A DNA stretch of 64,000 nt, taken from contig NC_009399.2 of assembly GCF_000002875.2 (NCBI RefSeq), forward strand, positions 298,884 to 362,883, in the 5' to 3' direction. Both the position numbers and the translations under genes were made by a program. The DNA comes from Leishmania infantum JPCM5 (taxonomy: Eukaryota > Euglenozoa > Kinetoplastea > Trypanosomatida > Trypanosomatidae). Each line of letters opens with the position of its first letter. The first letter of the stretch is position 1. Under the pieces are notes generated by a model. That model was not told the origin of the DNA. It saw only the letters and a list, made by a program, of their open reading frames with translations, and searched no databases. Positions 28,601 through 38,237 of the stretch are shown piece by piece.

Positions 28601-30702
28601 AGGTAAAGGACACAGTCGCACGCGAGGATGATCATGATGAGGTACGGCTCGGCGTTGAAGTGCGGGCTTTTGAAGTGGTGCATTTGAAAGCCGCCGCCCG
28701 CCTCGACGATGAAGACATCCGTCAGAAGTGAGGCGAGTGCGGTGGGGGAGAGAAGCGACAGGCCGATGACGATGCTGCGGTTCGCCGTGCCCATGGCGAA
28801 GATCGGCATCGAGAGGACAAAGTAGATCAGCGGTGACACCAGCGTCGCCATGCGAGCACGGCTCAAGAAGGCAGAGACGAGGCCGCACAACGGGATCAGA
28901 GTGAGGGAGTACACGAACAGAATAATGAAGACAGCGAAGGGGTCCGAGCGCGGCGCGACGACGGCGCACAGGAGCACCGTCAGAAGGATGGAGATGAGCA
29001 CATACTCGAAGAAGATGACCAAGAGAAAATTCAGCCAGAGGGAGGAGCGCCTCAGCCCCATAATACAGACGGACTCCTGGATGCACAGTTCCTTCTCCAG
29101 CACCACGCGCTTGGTCACCTGAGCGAAGGGGTAGAGGAGAGACATCACCATCACGAGGGCGACGAGAGAGGGGGAGAGCGAGAGCAGATACGGCGTATGT
29201 GCGGCGATGGTGGGGTAGGAGGCGATGACGGGGTAGATCTCCTTGAACGTGTACGGACTGACCGCGCCGTTGTGGAGGTTGGCTAGCGCTCCTGCCTCCG
29301 CCCTGCTCTCGTAGAAGTACGTGTACAACATCTGCTGCAGCGACAGAAAGCCAGAGGCGAGGAACATGTCGGTGCCGTCGTACGTGAAGCCTCCGCGAAA
29401 CTCCAGCGACACTGTCGGCGACGACAGTGACGGCAACGCGGAGCTGTGCAGCTGCACTTGCACATCAAAGCCATCTGTAATGTCGTTGACGATGATCAGG
29501 CCCCAGGTGGAGTTGAGAACCTCATCTGAACCGTTGGCCTTTATGACTGCGTGCGCCTCTTCGACCGTGTCGAAGACACCACCGTAGACATACTCGAACA
29601 TGGCGCAGTGCTTGCGAAAGTACTCGATCAGCGCCGCCGGCGTGTTCGCCGCGGGGGCGAAGTACAGCAGTCCCGAGTATGAGATGGAGTCGAAGCGAGT
29701 CGTGGCGGACAAGCCGATGCCGATGCTCGAGAGTGCCGCCAAAGCGGTGCGGGAACGGGAGTCCTTGGCCAGGCCGGCCTTCTTGGCCATCCACTGGTGC
29801 ACGATGATTGAGTCGAGGGACGGTAGCGAGATGATGATGCCCATGAGGGAGTTTACGTAGTGCTTCACCACCATCGCAGGTTTCTTGAAGCCGCTAAGGT
29901 AGCACAACCCGTACACCGGAATTCCCGATTCGTCGCCGTCGCACGAGTAGGGAACTTCAAGGTGGGCGCACGGGTGCAGCCCGTTGATCGGTCGCGTCGT
30001 GTCGTTGTAGCAAATATACGTCATGTAGTCGTGCAAGTTCAGCTGGTAGCTGTACACGACAGGGGCGGTGAAGACGGTCTCGGGGATGGAATCGGTGCCG
30101 AAGGCGACGTTCAGGATGATCAGGAGAACGACAAAGAGCAGCGGCGAAACGACCTCGGCGATGATGAGCAGCTTCTGGCGCATGTACTGCTGCCCGGTGC
30201 GCTGGAGCAGCGCCAGCACCTGTGTCCACCGCGAAATATGCACGCCGCCGGTCTTAGTGATCACGCTGTACGGCTCCAGCTGAGCTGCAGACACGGAGAG
30301 CGTGCGGTGCAGCTCGTTGCTGTGGCCTAACGACACGGAGTCGCCGTCAGCGCGGTTCCAAAGCCCGTCGCTCGGCTCTGCCGAGCGTGGCTCAAAGAAT
30401 GGCTCCAATGCCAGCAAGAAGCGAACTCGTGACGCACGGCGCTCCGCAGCGGCACGGCAACCGCCTGCCGCTGCGGCGACAGGGTTGGGGGTCTCGATCT
30501 CCAACACGTCCTCACTTTTACTGCTACTAAATGGCGCCGCCGGCGAGACGAGCTCCTGCGCTGTGGGAAAAACATAGCTATGCAGCGGAGGGGACGGTGG
30601 GGCTTCAGGGCATGCAGCTGCCACGGCGACTGCGCCAGTCTTTGCGCCACCGTCACTCTGGCGAGTGGCTGCGTCCCTGTTGCCTTTGCTCGTCAGCTGC
30701 AT
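22663..30702 (-). CDS. ABC transporter, subfamily A (full-length, two halves)
   Basis: A 2679-residue ABCA-type transporter; the family moves lipids across or between membrane leaflets. Each half has a membrane domain (a first helix, a large exposed loop, then several helices) followed by a nucleotide-binding domain. NBD1 has Walker A GPNGAGKS at 846-853, signature MSCGQ at 945-949 and Walker B LLDEPTAGMD. NBD2 has Walker A GTNGAGKS at 2163-2170, signature LSSGN at 2262-2266 and Walker B CLDEPTSGMD. After NBD2 lies the ABCA-typical VSLEQLFLRV element. Linkers after NBD1 and before and after NBD2 are long and Ser/Gln/Pro-rich, which explains the length above human ABCA1 (2261). The ATG at 30702 starts the frame. 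The 3' flank carries a SIDER-like element, which could affect mRNA stability. Confidence 0.93.
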   Translation of the reverse strand: MQLTSKGNRDAATRQSDGGAKTGAVAVAAACPEAPPSPPLHSYVFPTAQELVSPAAPFSSSKSEDVLEIETPNPVAAAAGGCRAAAERRASRVRFLLALEPFFEPRSAEPSDGLWNRADGDSVSLGHSNELHRTLSVSAAQLEPYSVITKTGGVHISRWTQVLALLQRTGQQYMRQKLLIIAEVVSPLLFVVLLIILNVAFGTDSIPETVFTAPVVYSYQLNLHDYMTYICYNDTTRPINGLHPCAHLEVPYSCDGDESGIPVYGLCYLSGFKKPAMVVKHYVNSLMGIIISLPSLDSIIVHQWMAKKAGLAKDSRSRTALAALSSIGIGLSATTRFDSISYSGLLYFAPAANTPAALIEYFRKHCAMFEYVYGGVFDTVEEAHAVIKANGSDEVLNSTWGLIIVNDITDGFDVQVQLHSSALPSLSSPTVSLEFRGGFTYDGTDMFLASGFLSLQQMLYTYFYESRAEAGALANLHNGAVSPYTFKEIYPVIASYPTIAAHTPYLLSLSPSLVALVMVMSLLYPFAQVTKRVVLEKELCIQESVCIMGLRRSSLWLNFLLVIFFEYVLISILLTVLLCAVVAPRSDPFAVFIILFVYSLTLIPLCGLVSAFLSRARMATLVSPLIYFVLSMPIFAMGTANRSIVIGLSLLSPTALASLLTDVFIVEAGGGFQMHHFKSPHFNAEPYLIMIILACDCVLYLLLMIYLNAVLPQEWGTRKHPLFFIIEPWVWLKDTCGICRRNAQRGSASEPASEPTGTTTALDVVRLTKERHESGTATATSQKQQRPGALAFDPRISRDSSTDDEKNIGVRISHLCKYFQRNGKRFAAVDNVSWNMYRGEIAVLLGPNGAGKSTTINMITGMLAADSGDCFIEGHSITQNVAEARHEIGYCPQHNILWPDLTCREHLEFYGKIKGLRGAELEDAVVDILRAVDLEEKVDAIPAQMSCGQKRKLSVAIAFVGRNRVVLLDEPTAGMDTAARRHTWSLLRAMTQHHTIMLTTHFMDEADLLGDNIAIVTEGVLQCAGSTAFLRQYAGVGYTLRFDLTPVPAQEDGDAARQAKVAAVWAELHQLVMSHLPDSTLVLQTDAEVVYQLRLSTDARLPEFLKDMESRGNRQLHIRGYALRAPTLEDVFMRVVEHQIAPSSQVAVVRAADEAAAREQVAGEKDGGRTSSGPPAAPSSPLVHHFVNRRMSRASLHYLNNESTLNYGNNAEPSDGDEYPMTDLAAASPTQHQAPSDVVGARSMAAAGPDGGDADGVHIAGVPENNNASVTGLRQRESRSRSPNYHENADGAPSFSAQFPQEVVGSEDFCAVANRPLAGPAPSVRRTTTAALTAQQQQRQGSTTTDVSHSGIPGVATVAARVHRPDRVPCPPLSEAMVSESAAQTSAAPVPTTTAAAAAAGTNPSVRSEAFLYKLVTDHHLTKVWESRQTSQRWHLWGLQLRGMMYKRFFCAIRDPRMHFFQIVCPILCIFLAMSLQLVEGGTEGTLYLSPSVFDVESAMQVSGCTNYMGDVARMHEYGHNFSKVSFSDPNFVSSTDMSSELLDTWFTHSRNRFMSLQCGDPDVQLYLTFFYQDVIGTRQVSTLLYNTSSRNSLPIAMHMMYAIAYFGALGTSADAAAATYTMSLTGLPQDAKATQATSAISSILIGTVFLIPLTFLPANPVAWVAKEYESRARHLQTASGLFYLVYWIGNFLFDFTAYVVSMIFIVVTFLIFRRWEYVGCETIGATIASFSTYGVCYCWCSYMVSFAFTEHTTAQIVVLGVSFLTGFLCVMLVFVLSLLEKTLSASNTLRWVFRLLPPYSIGEVILNLALLEQKKMTDPSLAAWSMSITGWPVIYMAVEAPIFAAITLLWDHPNRRAVVDQLSVWWAARRCRCCGGSRCWRHRTQKADRRGRRATMPDAVAVAVDGTSATPVSAAAASPGAPPPSAVSPILRSHDNGSPANGANETAEVAGTGTSALMQGAPPRAKVIVPDPSRSPHKEWGEEPVASNATPLPMTPISAADAIVGGGVVGLTGPTRMGVTGAQQSQQQLMSGRSVSNRTNSATLPEMIYPPPRWCKAEVLRRRQEEDSDVEEERGAVYQAERQHFAEQTALSIRAASSRRHSRQPTGSDSKEKCQKEAEPTVASCDAVRLVDLRKVYRAPRKVAVSALTLSIMHGEVFGFLGTNGAGKSSALSIITQEQLPTSGRAYVCGNDVVRESRRAARCLGYCPQLDACLDLLTVTEHLLLYAMVRGVPVGQLESLVTSLLIICNLTQYRHASARQLSSGNRRKLSVAIALIGAPKVLCLDEPTSGMDPLARQLLWRAIDRVSRKCCIILTTHHLDEVEALADCVGIMVDGGLRCFGDMPHLKHKYAGNAYELTLRVSPGARRCAQKRREEQRQRPAAEAGVSPVADCQRSNASTAHGLSNKNQGSTINSALGRRMSTSYAGKDLIDTSDDIFQFMLKAFPSALLIEVFNNERYIYTLPATRDVADAMQQLLQQQRSQRSMQLVQTPLVSAKNYVGQHSAMSTAKKSPPIVRLSEVFETLRAAQAELGITEYSVSQVSLEQLFLRVCSAEETLNQDRRHNRASAASPTSQSTTFVVNSNTCSGVTPHGHLLQRQGSRASFIARSSAAAMSDSGASPSRRRLSMPSYGSLPGGTTAPRVTFAEYRRQRALWRLRTEAAEPHLTPSKQQRVAQPDH

Positions 30703-31499
30703 CGTGCCGTTATCTGTCCGGCGGCGTCGGTGAGTCTGTGCAGATGGAAGGTTGCAGAGAGGGTGTGCTAGGGATAACCGAGGAGACCCCGAAAGAAAGA
30801 CAAAGAAATACCCCCCAAAGAATAAAGGCGCCTAGCTGTACCGCTGGGCCAACACGCCAACCGACAAACAGGAGGAGGCCGCGGACAACGTACACGCAGA
30901 CGCGGAACTCAGTGAGCCAGGGAGCGAAGGGGGAGGGGGGGGCAGGGGCAGGTGTGCGAACGGGACTTCAACCGCAGGGTTCTGTCCTTCGCTCCTTAGC
31001 GTTGTTGATTCGACCGGCGCGCGACGGCGGCCAGCGTCTTCGGAAATACAAGCGAAAAGAAGGCAAACAAATAGTGAGTGAGGGCGGCCAAAAAAGAATA
31101 ACGTTTGAAGCGGGTGCAGGCGTGCGCGCACACGCCCATCACGCACTCACCACTCACACACGCATGTATGCACGCATGCATGGATAGATGAGTACAACAA
31201 CAAAAGGGCGAGAGGAGGAAAGGAAAGGCGAAGGGGACAAGCGGGTGCACTGCGCTCAATCGAGGCGAATGCAGCCACCCGCACGAAAGGATAGACAAGC
31301 TACTGGGAGATGATGCCCCTCTACAGAAAGAAACTATGAATATAAATAAATAAATATATATATATATATAAGTATTACGTATGGGTAGGCGTTTGAACAC
31401 TTGCGTGCCTTCGCCGGCGTGAGGAGAGTGAATGAAGAGGGCTGGAGAAGAAGGGAAGGGAGGGAGAGGGGATGGGGAAAGTGTAAAGAAGACAGGCCG
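30703..31499 (-). other. Upstream flank of the ABCA gene
   Basis: No gene seen. A TA tract lies at 31351-31370. The transcribed - strand is pyrimidine-rich over much of the interval, consistent with a trans-splice acceptor for the ABCA mRNA. Confidence 0.5.
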
Positions 31500-33190
31500 T
31501 GTCACCAGCAGCATGCGCATGGTCCGAGAATCCAAAGTACGGAGAGGCGTGTGCAGCCGTGCCGCGAAACACCGAGCCGCACGACGCCGAAGAGGTCCGG
31601 ATAGAAGGGCCGCGCCACGACTTGGCCTCGCCTCCGCAGCACGGTAAGGCGCTACTTTGGCGCTGGGGGCGCTTAGGAAGCTCTGCGGGGTCAGACGGCA
31701 GACTTCGTCCCAGCTGCTGGCCGTCTTCCCAGCGAGGAGACGGCGATGATTCACCAAAGGTGCGACGTAGCGGGAAAAAGGGTAGCAAGCCGGACTGCGT
31801 CGTCGGCCGTGCTGGACGCAGCGGGAGGAGAGCCCCTTCGGCCCGTCATGCCGTGTTGAGGAGCGTCCGTTCGCGATGAGCCCCCCCTCCCCCTCAGTTG
31901 GCGAGGCAGACGGACCCAACGGCGCGCATATTTATGTGTGTGTGTGTGTGTGTGTGTGCGTGTGTGTGTGTGTGTGTGTGTGCGGAAGGGGCTTTTGCGG
32001 CAGGAGTCGCACGAGGGCGTTGGCGGCACATTTTTCGCCTGTTGTTGCCGCCTTGAATGTACTCGCGCCTGGGCCTCCTCCTCCGCCCCTGTGTTGCTGT
32101 TGTTTAGGTGAGGGCCTCCGTGCTTCGTGATGACGGCGTCGCGTTCGGTCGACCGGTGCTGGCCAGCGCGTGCCCACGCTGCGGCCTCCGGCTCAGCGCA
32201 GAAGGCTTCGGCTATTCCGTCCACTAAGTGCCTCGTCTGTGGTCCGAGGGGCGCCGAGAACGAAACGCCGTCCGTGCCGCGCTTGCGTCACGAAGAAGTC
32301 GAACGCCGCCCTCAAGGCGTGCACGCTGTCCTCGTTGTTCGGGCTGCTGATGTCCCGGGCGAACGCGGTGTTGTATTCGGTCGATAGGTTGCTGGAGGCA
32401 GCCTGCATGGTGCATCCTCCTAGCTGGAAAACGCTTCACCTTCATCACCTGGTAAGCCATCATCTTCCGGCTCGCAAAGGTCTCGCCGCCCTTGAGGAGA
32501 AGGTGCCGTGTGCAGCAACCTCGCGTTGCCCCTTGTTGCTGCCGCCCACCCACAGCGCCACCAGACCGCGGCAACGTCGGGGCCACGGGCCCCACAGCCC
32601 CGCTCCGCGCAGCATCGAAGGATTCCGGCAAAGGGCGGTTCTGTGATGGGCATGCGGCTTGCTGGCCGTGTTGACGCGTGGCGATGCGGCCGATTCTCGG
32701 CACAAGCCGCTGCGCCACGTGGTGAAGAGCATTGCCGTCTGCCTGGGATAGCCCGTTCCTGCTGAGGCGCTCAGAGGGCATTTTGCGGATGGCTGGAAGA
32801 GCGTCCGTAGGTCGTCCTCCGGTGTGAGGCGAGCCGCGATGGAGCTTGTTCTGCTTGCGGCGAATCCCGTCGCTGAGCGTACCCATGTAACGCTCGGGGT
32901 CAACGCCCCCGGGGCTTGGCGAAGAGATGGGGGGCGATCCCCCCTCCCCCCTTAAGGTGAAGGATTTCGATATGAGAAGGCAGCCCCTCCCTAGACCCCC
33001 CCGGATGGACCCAGGGAGGATGGGGTACGGCCTGCCACCTGTGCAGTCGTCGGGTGATCTATGCAAACATGAGAGAGAGGGTATGCCGGCTGTGCTGCGC
33101 CAGCCCGTGCACGGGGGCTGTCGTTCGGGTCCAATCAGGCGGACTCGACTCGGGTCGGGGCCCCGTCTAGACGAGGAACGTCATCGCCGA
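31500..33190. other. GC-rich island with broken coding-like fragments
   Basis: Two blocks (about 31500-31925 and 32110-33190) are complex, GC-rich and free of microsatellites, unlike the flanks, yet give no single sustained protein. Frames change repeatedly. On the + strand around 32160-32225 a Cys-x2-Cys fragment (ACPRCGLRL) with a following His looks like a piece of zinc finger, followed by a stop. On the - strand a 280-residue frame (32224-33066) has no family resemblance I can name. A decayed retroelement or an old pseudogene fits. The blocks are split by a TG repeat at 31934-31982. Confidence 0.35.
31934..31982. repeat. TG dinucleotide microsatellite
   Basis: About 24 TG units with one CG interruption near the middle. 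It sits between the two halves of the GC-rich island. Confidence 0.9.
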
Positions 33191-35108
33191 AGAGTGGATG
33201 CTGGAGCCGCTCGCTGAGGAAGGTGCTTGTGAGGGAGTGCAGGAGGGTGTGTGGATTGGCGCTGAATAGATGGGAAGAAGGAGGACAAGAAGGGAAGTGT
33301 CAAGGTCGTGTTTGGGATGGTGAAGAGGTGAGGGTGGTGGTGGCGGGGACGCTGTACGGCTGCAACCAATCTTGAGGTATATGTGCGGTGGCCGTGGAGA
33401 TTCAGACCAGCGCACGCACACACACAGACCGACACAGGCTCTCGAAGAGGTGTGGTGGGGCGTTGCCCGTGATGATGATGGAGGATGACGAGTTGTGCTG
33501 ATGAAAGGCAGAGAAATGAAGAAGGCCGGTGGAGAGCAAAAAGGAGAGAGACATGCTGCAGTAATTCACGCGGCCAGTCAATACGGCATAAAGTCTTCGA
33601 AACAACAAAGAAATGAGCGCCCGTGCGTATCGGTACAACACACGCGTGTTTTGGGATGTCGCACGCACGTGCTTGTGACTGATGACCCGTGTGCCCGTCG
33701 CACACACCTGCTGATGCTCTGCATGCGAGATGACACACCACGACAGCCCGTGATAGAGCAATAAGGGGGAGGGACACGGGGAGAGATCTGCGTTTAGGAA
33801 AGCAGCAGAGGGGAATGCAAGCCTTTTTCACCATCATCCCCGGCTACGCACCCTCTCTCGTGCTGACGCACACATCCACACAGAGAGCTTCGCACATTCA
33901 ATGGAGTTGCTGTGACGCGCCGCGTGCGCAGGGATGCTCATGCGTTCATGAGCCATTGCCAAAATCGACCACAAAACTTCGTCCTTGTGTGTGCCCTCCT
34001 CTTCTCTGATGAGCTCCAATACGTTTCGCAACGGCCTCGCTGCGCGCGGAAAGAAGACGAAGACCAAAAGACACACCCCACGCACGCACGGCGGACAGGA
34101 AGTGACAGAGGAGGGAGAGGGAGGGGGAGGGGCGCATCTGCCGTCTCTGCGCTGTAGCAGATTGACACACACACACACACACACGCAGATACACACACGA
34201 TCCAGTCGCAACGAAGAGGCACAAGAGAGAGAAAAAAACAGCAACAAGATGAATAAAAACAAAGGAGATGCTTGAGCGGAGATTTGTGACGCGCGTGTGT
34301 GAGTCTGTGCCTGCCTGTCGCCTGAATGGATACAGGTCCCCAGTCGGTGGAGAGGAGGACACCTTCCTCTATTACAGAGGTGCTTCCTCTCACTTTTTCT
34401 CTCGCGCCCCCACCGAGGCGCGCACAGACACGCTCACAGAACGCCACCACAAAGACGCTCCACTCGCGACGCAACAGGCGGAAGCAAATATCAGAGAGAT
34501 TGAGAGGAAGGGTAAAGGATCAAGGCAGCGGCGTACACAGCGCTGTCCGGGCAATCACACACAGCCACACAGACACACACACACACACACACACACACAC
34601 GGGGAGGGAGGGAGGGAGGGAGGGAGAGAGAGGCAGGCGCCTTTGCGCCACGTACAGGAGCACGGAAAGACGGAATATATAAAAGAAAGACGTAGGAAGA
34701 AAGCAGCATGTGTGTGCGCGCACACACATACACACAAGATACGATTAGACCCACGTCGGTGCGCCCAATGACTATCAGAAGAAGATGAAGAGACAAGATG
34801 AACACCGCAGACAACGGGCTCACAGGAGGAGGAGGAGGAGGACGCAGTGGAGAGAGGTAGGGGGGGGGGACGGGGAGGGGCGGTGACGAGAATGAGCGTG
34901 TGTATGTGTCTGCGCCATCAGTGTTCTTCTTACGCTTAGGAAGCGGGCAGGAAGCTGCTGCTGCTGCTGCTGGTGGTGGCGGTGGTGCTGGTGGTGGTGA
35001 GAGCGACCATCGCCGTTACAAAGTGTGTACCGCCGTACACTTGCGTGCCCCCTCCTCTGCCCGCTTGCAACGCATAAGCTCCAGCACTCACGAAGATACA
35101 CATTCTGC
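33191..35108 (-). other. Intergenic region with CA and GGGA repeats
   Basis: About 1.9 kb downstream of the kinase homologue's stop. CA tracts lie at 34164-34184 and 34575-34600; the second is followed directly by a GGGA repeat (34601-34625). A GGA/CTG-type triplet patch is at 34826-34842 and 34949-34970. No gene or RNA could be supported. Confidence 0.55.
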
Positions 35109-37091
35109 TTAGTTGAAGAGATCGGCGAAGGGGTCCCTCTTGGCTGTCGCCCGGGCCGTGGGTGGCTGGCTTGTTTCCGGCTGCTGGCTCGGCTGCTGGC
35201 CCGGCACAGGGGCCAGAAAGTTCGTGAATGGCTGCTGCTGCTGCTGCGGAGGAGGAGGAGGAGGAGCGTAGTTGTTCGCGTTGCTAACGCCGTATCCCCA
35301 CGAGGCCTGCTGCTGGTTCTGAGGCTGTTGCATTGGGTACCCGCCACCCCCCATCACAGGCGCTCCACTACCCCAGCCGCCCATCGCCATCTGCTGTGGC
35401 GCTTGGCCATAGGTGCTCATCATTGGGTACGACGGGTGTAGCTGCGGCGCCGAAGTACTGAAGAGATCACTGGCGCTGAATGCGTCCTTCTCCGGCGGCT
35501 GATGAGTCGCGGGCGGAGCTGAGGGACTCATGACAGGCGGGGCCTGAGAAGTTGGGAACACTGTCGGCGACGCACTGGCAAAGAGGTCGTCAAAGACGTC
35601 CCTCTCGGCCCCGTTGTTCGCCCTGGTGGGTGCCGGCGCCGCGCTGCTCTCCTGAGGCTCCATTGGCGGGGAGTCTCGGAGACCGGCCGCCGCCTTGGCG
35701 CGCCTCCACGCTTCCTGCTGCTCCATGATGATCTGATGACGGCACTCCGCCACCGCGGGGTCGTCGTCCGCTGGGTCGCCGCCGAGGACTATCATTGCTT
35801 CCTGCACCGCATCGCTGTCGACGACAGCGTTATCTCTGCCGTTTCCGCGGTCATCGGGGGGTTGATGTCTGTTGACGTGGCCGTAGACGCGTTCTTGGCC
35901 GCTGAGGCCGCGGCTGTCCAGTTGCTCGTGCCCGGGCTCGTTGTACGAGACTGGCGGTGCCTTCGGCGGTGGGGCGCGCCCCAGAACCTTCACGTCCTGC
36001 TCCTCCCACCCTTCCGGCCACTCGGTCTTGGTGAAGCAGAAGGTGCCGAGGTGACGGCTGCAGTCCTCGTCGAAGCGCATGTAGTTGGTTAGCGCGAAGA
36101 CATCCCAGCGGGAGCACGGGTCGGGGTCCAGCAGGTGCTCGGCCATGACCCGCAGCGACGTTGTGTAGGAAGTCATCGCTTGCGAGGGGAAAGTGACAAC
36201 CCAGTTCTCCTTGCCAATGGTGGTGCTTGGGTCGAAGGGGAGACACAGGTACATCATGTAGTAGAGCAGCACGCCCATTGCCCACATGTCTGTCTTCTCG
36301 CAGATGCGCTTCTTGCTCCACGGGTCCGCCATCTCCGGCGCGCGGAAGGCTGGGTTTGTGTGCATCTGAATATCTGCAATCGCCATGTTCGCCTCCTCGC
36401 GGGTTTCGCACTGGTACGCCTCCGTGGTGGCGTTGCCGAAGTTTGTCAGCTTGTACGCGGTGGGGCCGGCGTGCTTGTTGTTGATGAGGATGTTCTCGGG
36501 GCGGATGTCGCGGTGCGTGATGGGCGGCTGCTGCGCGTGCAGGTACCCGACAGCGCTCGTCACAGCGAACATGACATGGCAAATCTCGGCCTCGGTCAGC
36601 CGGGTTCCGGGGCCGGTGCCGGCGCTGCTGCGGATGCGGCGGTAAAGGTTGTTGGAGCAGTATTCCATCGCGATGCTGACGCCGAGGCGTCCCTCACTGC
36701 GCGAGATTTCGCTGTGGTACACGCGCACAATATTCTTGTCCTCTATGTGAGAGACGATATCGACCTCCTTGTGCGCCTCCGTGACCTGGTCCACCCCGAA
36801 GAATGATCGCTTCAGGGCCAGATGCCGCGGGAACTCGGGCAGGTGGTTCGTGTTCTCCACCAGGTACACGTACGAGCTGCCGCCCTCGCCGTATTTCGTG
36901 GAGCGCTGACGGCCTACCATGTAGGGCGGCGGCACGTCGCTGATCTTCTGCAGGACGCGAAACGGGCGGCCCACGAGGATAATCGACTCGCTGCCGTCGC
37001 CGTGGTACTGCTGCACCTTGTTCTTGGCAGAGAATCCTTTGTCCCTGCGGTGGCCGCCACCGCTGCGAAGAGAGCCGCCGAGGAAGTTCAT
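35109..37091 (-). CDS. NAK-family (AAK1/GAK-like) protein kinase homologue, probable pseudokinase
   Basis: 660 residues: a kinase-like domain (about 60-340) and a long Pro/Gln/Ser-rich tail. The fold markers are a Gly-rich loop GEGGSSYVY (68-76), the VAIK-type lysine K94 in LALKR, a helix C glutamate E109, HRD at 193-195 and an APE-like FRAPEM. The layout, with two inserts and the 'NPAFRAPEM' block, is that of the NAK family, which phosphorylates clathrin adaptors. Two catalytic positions differ. The HRDxK lysine is R197, and the metal-binding DFG is NFG (N217, codon AAC at 36443-36441). Without that aspartate, normal catalysis is doubtful. The tail ends in DPFADLFN and has further DLF motifs, the kind that bind AP2 appendages. 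It is likely a scaffold or regulator in endocytosis. Confidence 0.88.
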   Translation of the reverse strand: MNFLGGSLRSGGGHRRDKGFSAKNKVQQYHGDGSESIILVGRPFRVLQKISDVPPPYMVGRQRSTKYGEGGSSYVYLVENTNHLPEFPRHLALKRSFFGVDQVTEAHKEVDIVSHIEDKNIVRVYHSEISRSEGRLGVSIAMEYCSNNLYRRIRSSAGTGPGTRLTEAEICHVMFAVTSAVGYLHAQQPPITHRDIRPENILINNKHAGPTAYKLTNFGNATTEAYQCETREEANMAIADIQMHTNPAFRAPEMADPWSKKRICEKTDMWAMGVLLYYMMYLCLPFDPSTTIGKENWVVTFPSQAMTSYTTSLRVMAEHLLDPDPCSRWDVFALTNYMRFDEDCSRHLGTFCFTKTEWPEGWEEQDVKVLGRAPPPKAPPVSYNEPGHEQLDSRGLSGQERVYGHVNRHQPPDDRGNGRDNAVVDSDAVQEAMIVLGGDPADDDPAVAECRHQIIMEQQEAWRRAKAAAGLRDSPPMEPQESSAAPAPTRANNGAERDVFDDLFASASPTVFPTSQAPPVMSPSAPPATHQPPEKDAFSASDLFSTSAPQLHPSYPMMSTYGQAPQQMAMGGWGSGAPVMGGGGYPMQQPQNQQQASWGYGVSNANNYAPPPPPPQQQQQPFTNFLAPVPGQQPSQQPETSQPPTARATAKRDPFADLFN

Positions 37092-38237
37092 CGTGACGCC
37101 TGCGTCTCTTCTTGAGCGTTCCCCCGTCCCCTTGTCGGACTTCGCAGAAGGGCGTGCGCGTGTGCGTGAGGGGGGGGAGGGGGACAGAGTGCGACGATAG
37201 AAAAGTGCGAGGACGGGGTTGGATTGCTGATGGGTGCGGGTGCGCGACTATATATATATATAGATATGTCTGTGCCTCACGTGTATGTGTGTGTGGAGGC
37301 GGGAGCTTGAACGTCGCTCCCTTGGATGTTGACCGCGGTGGTGATGCTGGTACTGCTGCGTTGGCTGTTGCGATGTGTGTATGTGCGTGGAGTAGTAGGT
37401 TCTGTGGAGAGGCAAGGGTGCGGAGAAGAGAACAACTACAAGAAAAGAACTGAGGGGAAAGTAAGGGGGCGGCAGGCGGGGTGAAGGAGGGCAAGGGGTG
37501 AAGCTTCGACGGTGAGGCACGAGGGAGGGGAGAGAGAACGAAACAGAGGCGCGTGTGGGTTGAAAAGCGGTGCGCACAAAGGGCTGTCACCGCTTCGAGG
37601 CGAAGCACGCCAGCCGAGCAGGAATGAGGAAGCGAAAACGAAAAGACGCAGAGGGTGGAGAGACGCTGGGGCAGCAAACCGGCGTCGAGCACGCCCCTTC
37701 TTTCTCCAGCCGTTGATGGCCGGCGCCTTTGTTGTGCTCTCTCTCTCTCTGTGCTTGCTGTTTCATTCTGCGTTTCCACCGGCGCATCCCCACCCACGCC
37801 GTGGCAGGGAGGCGGAGATGGATCGCCCGTACGCTGGGCGACGGCGACAGGGCGAGCGAGTGAGAGGAGCCGACACAGGAGCTCTCACGGATGGGAACAC
37901 CCGTATTGGCGCACATATATGCATGTTTATGAGCTGTGTGCGCGTGTGTGTATGTGCGTTGCTCCTCCCCCTCCTCCCTGTCTATCGTGTGTACACTGCC
38001 CCTCCCCTGAACGACTAGTGGCTACACGTGGGGGAGGAGCAGATATGGGTTGGGGAGGGGTACGACCGGCCCAATACACGGGTGCCGGGCAACAAGCACC
38101 ACTACTAACACCACTCACCGCATCTTCTGTCGCCCTCCTTCGCTCATGCCTCCCTCGCGCATATGCACGCGCATACTTGCGGGGCCAAGACGGCTGTTGA
38201 GGGAGGGTCGGGGGAGACGAGAGGAGGTGATGAATAC
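37092..38237 (-). other. Intergenic region, no gene seen
   Basis: Pyrimidine-rich on the - strand upstream of the kinase start (purine-rich + strand at 37160-37200 and 37490-37550). A TA tract is at 37251-37262 and a CT tract at 37739-37752. No RNA gene recognised. Confidence 0.5.

Noticed and set aside
31934..31982. Long TG repeat as a promoter or origin signal
   Set aside because: Comparable, though shorter, dinucleotide repeats occur in many intergenic regions of the window; nothing sets this one apart functionally.
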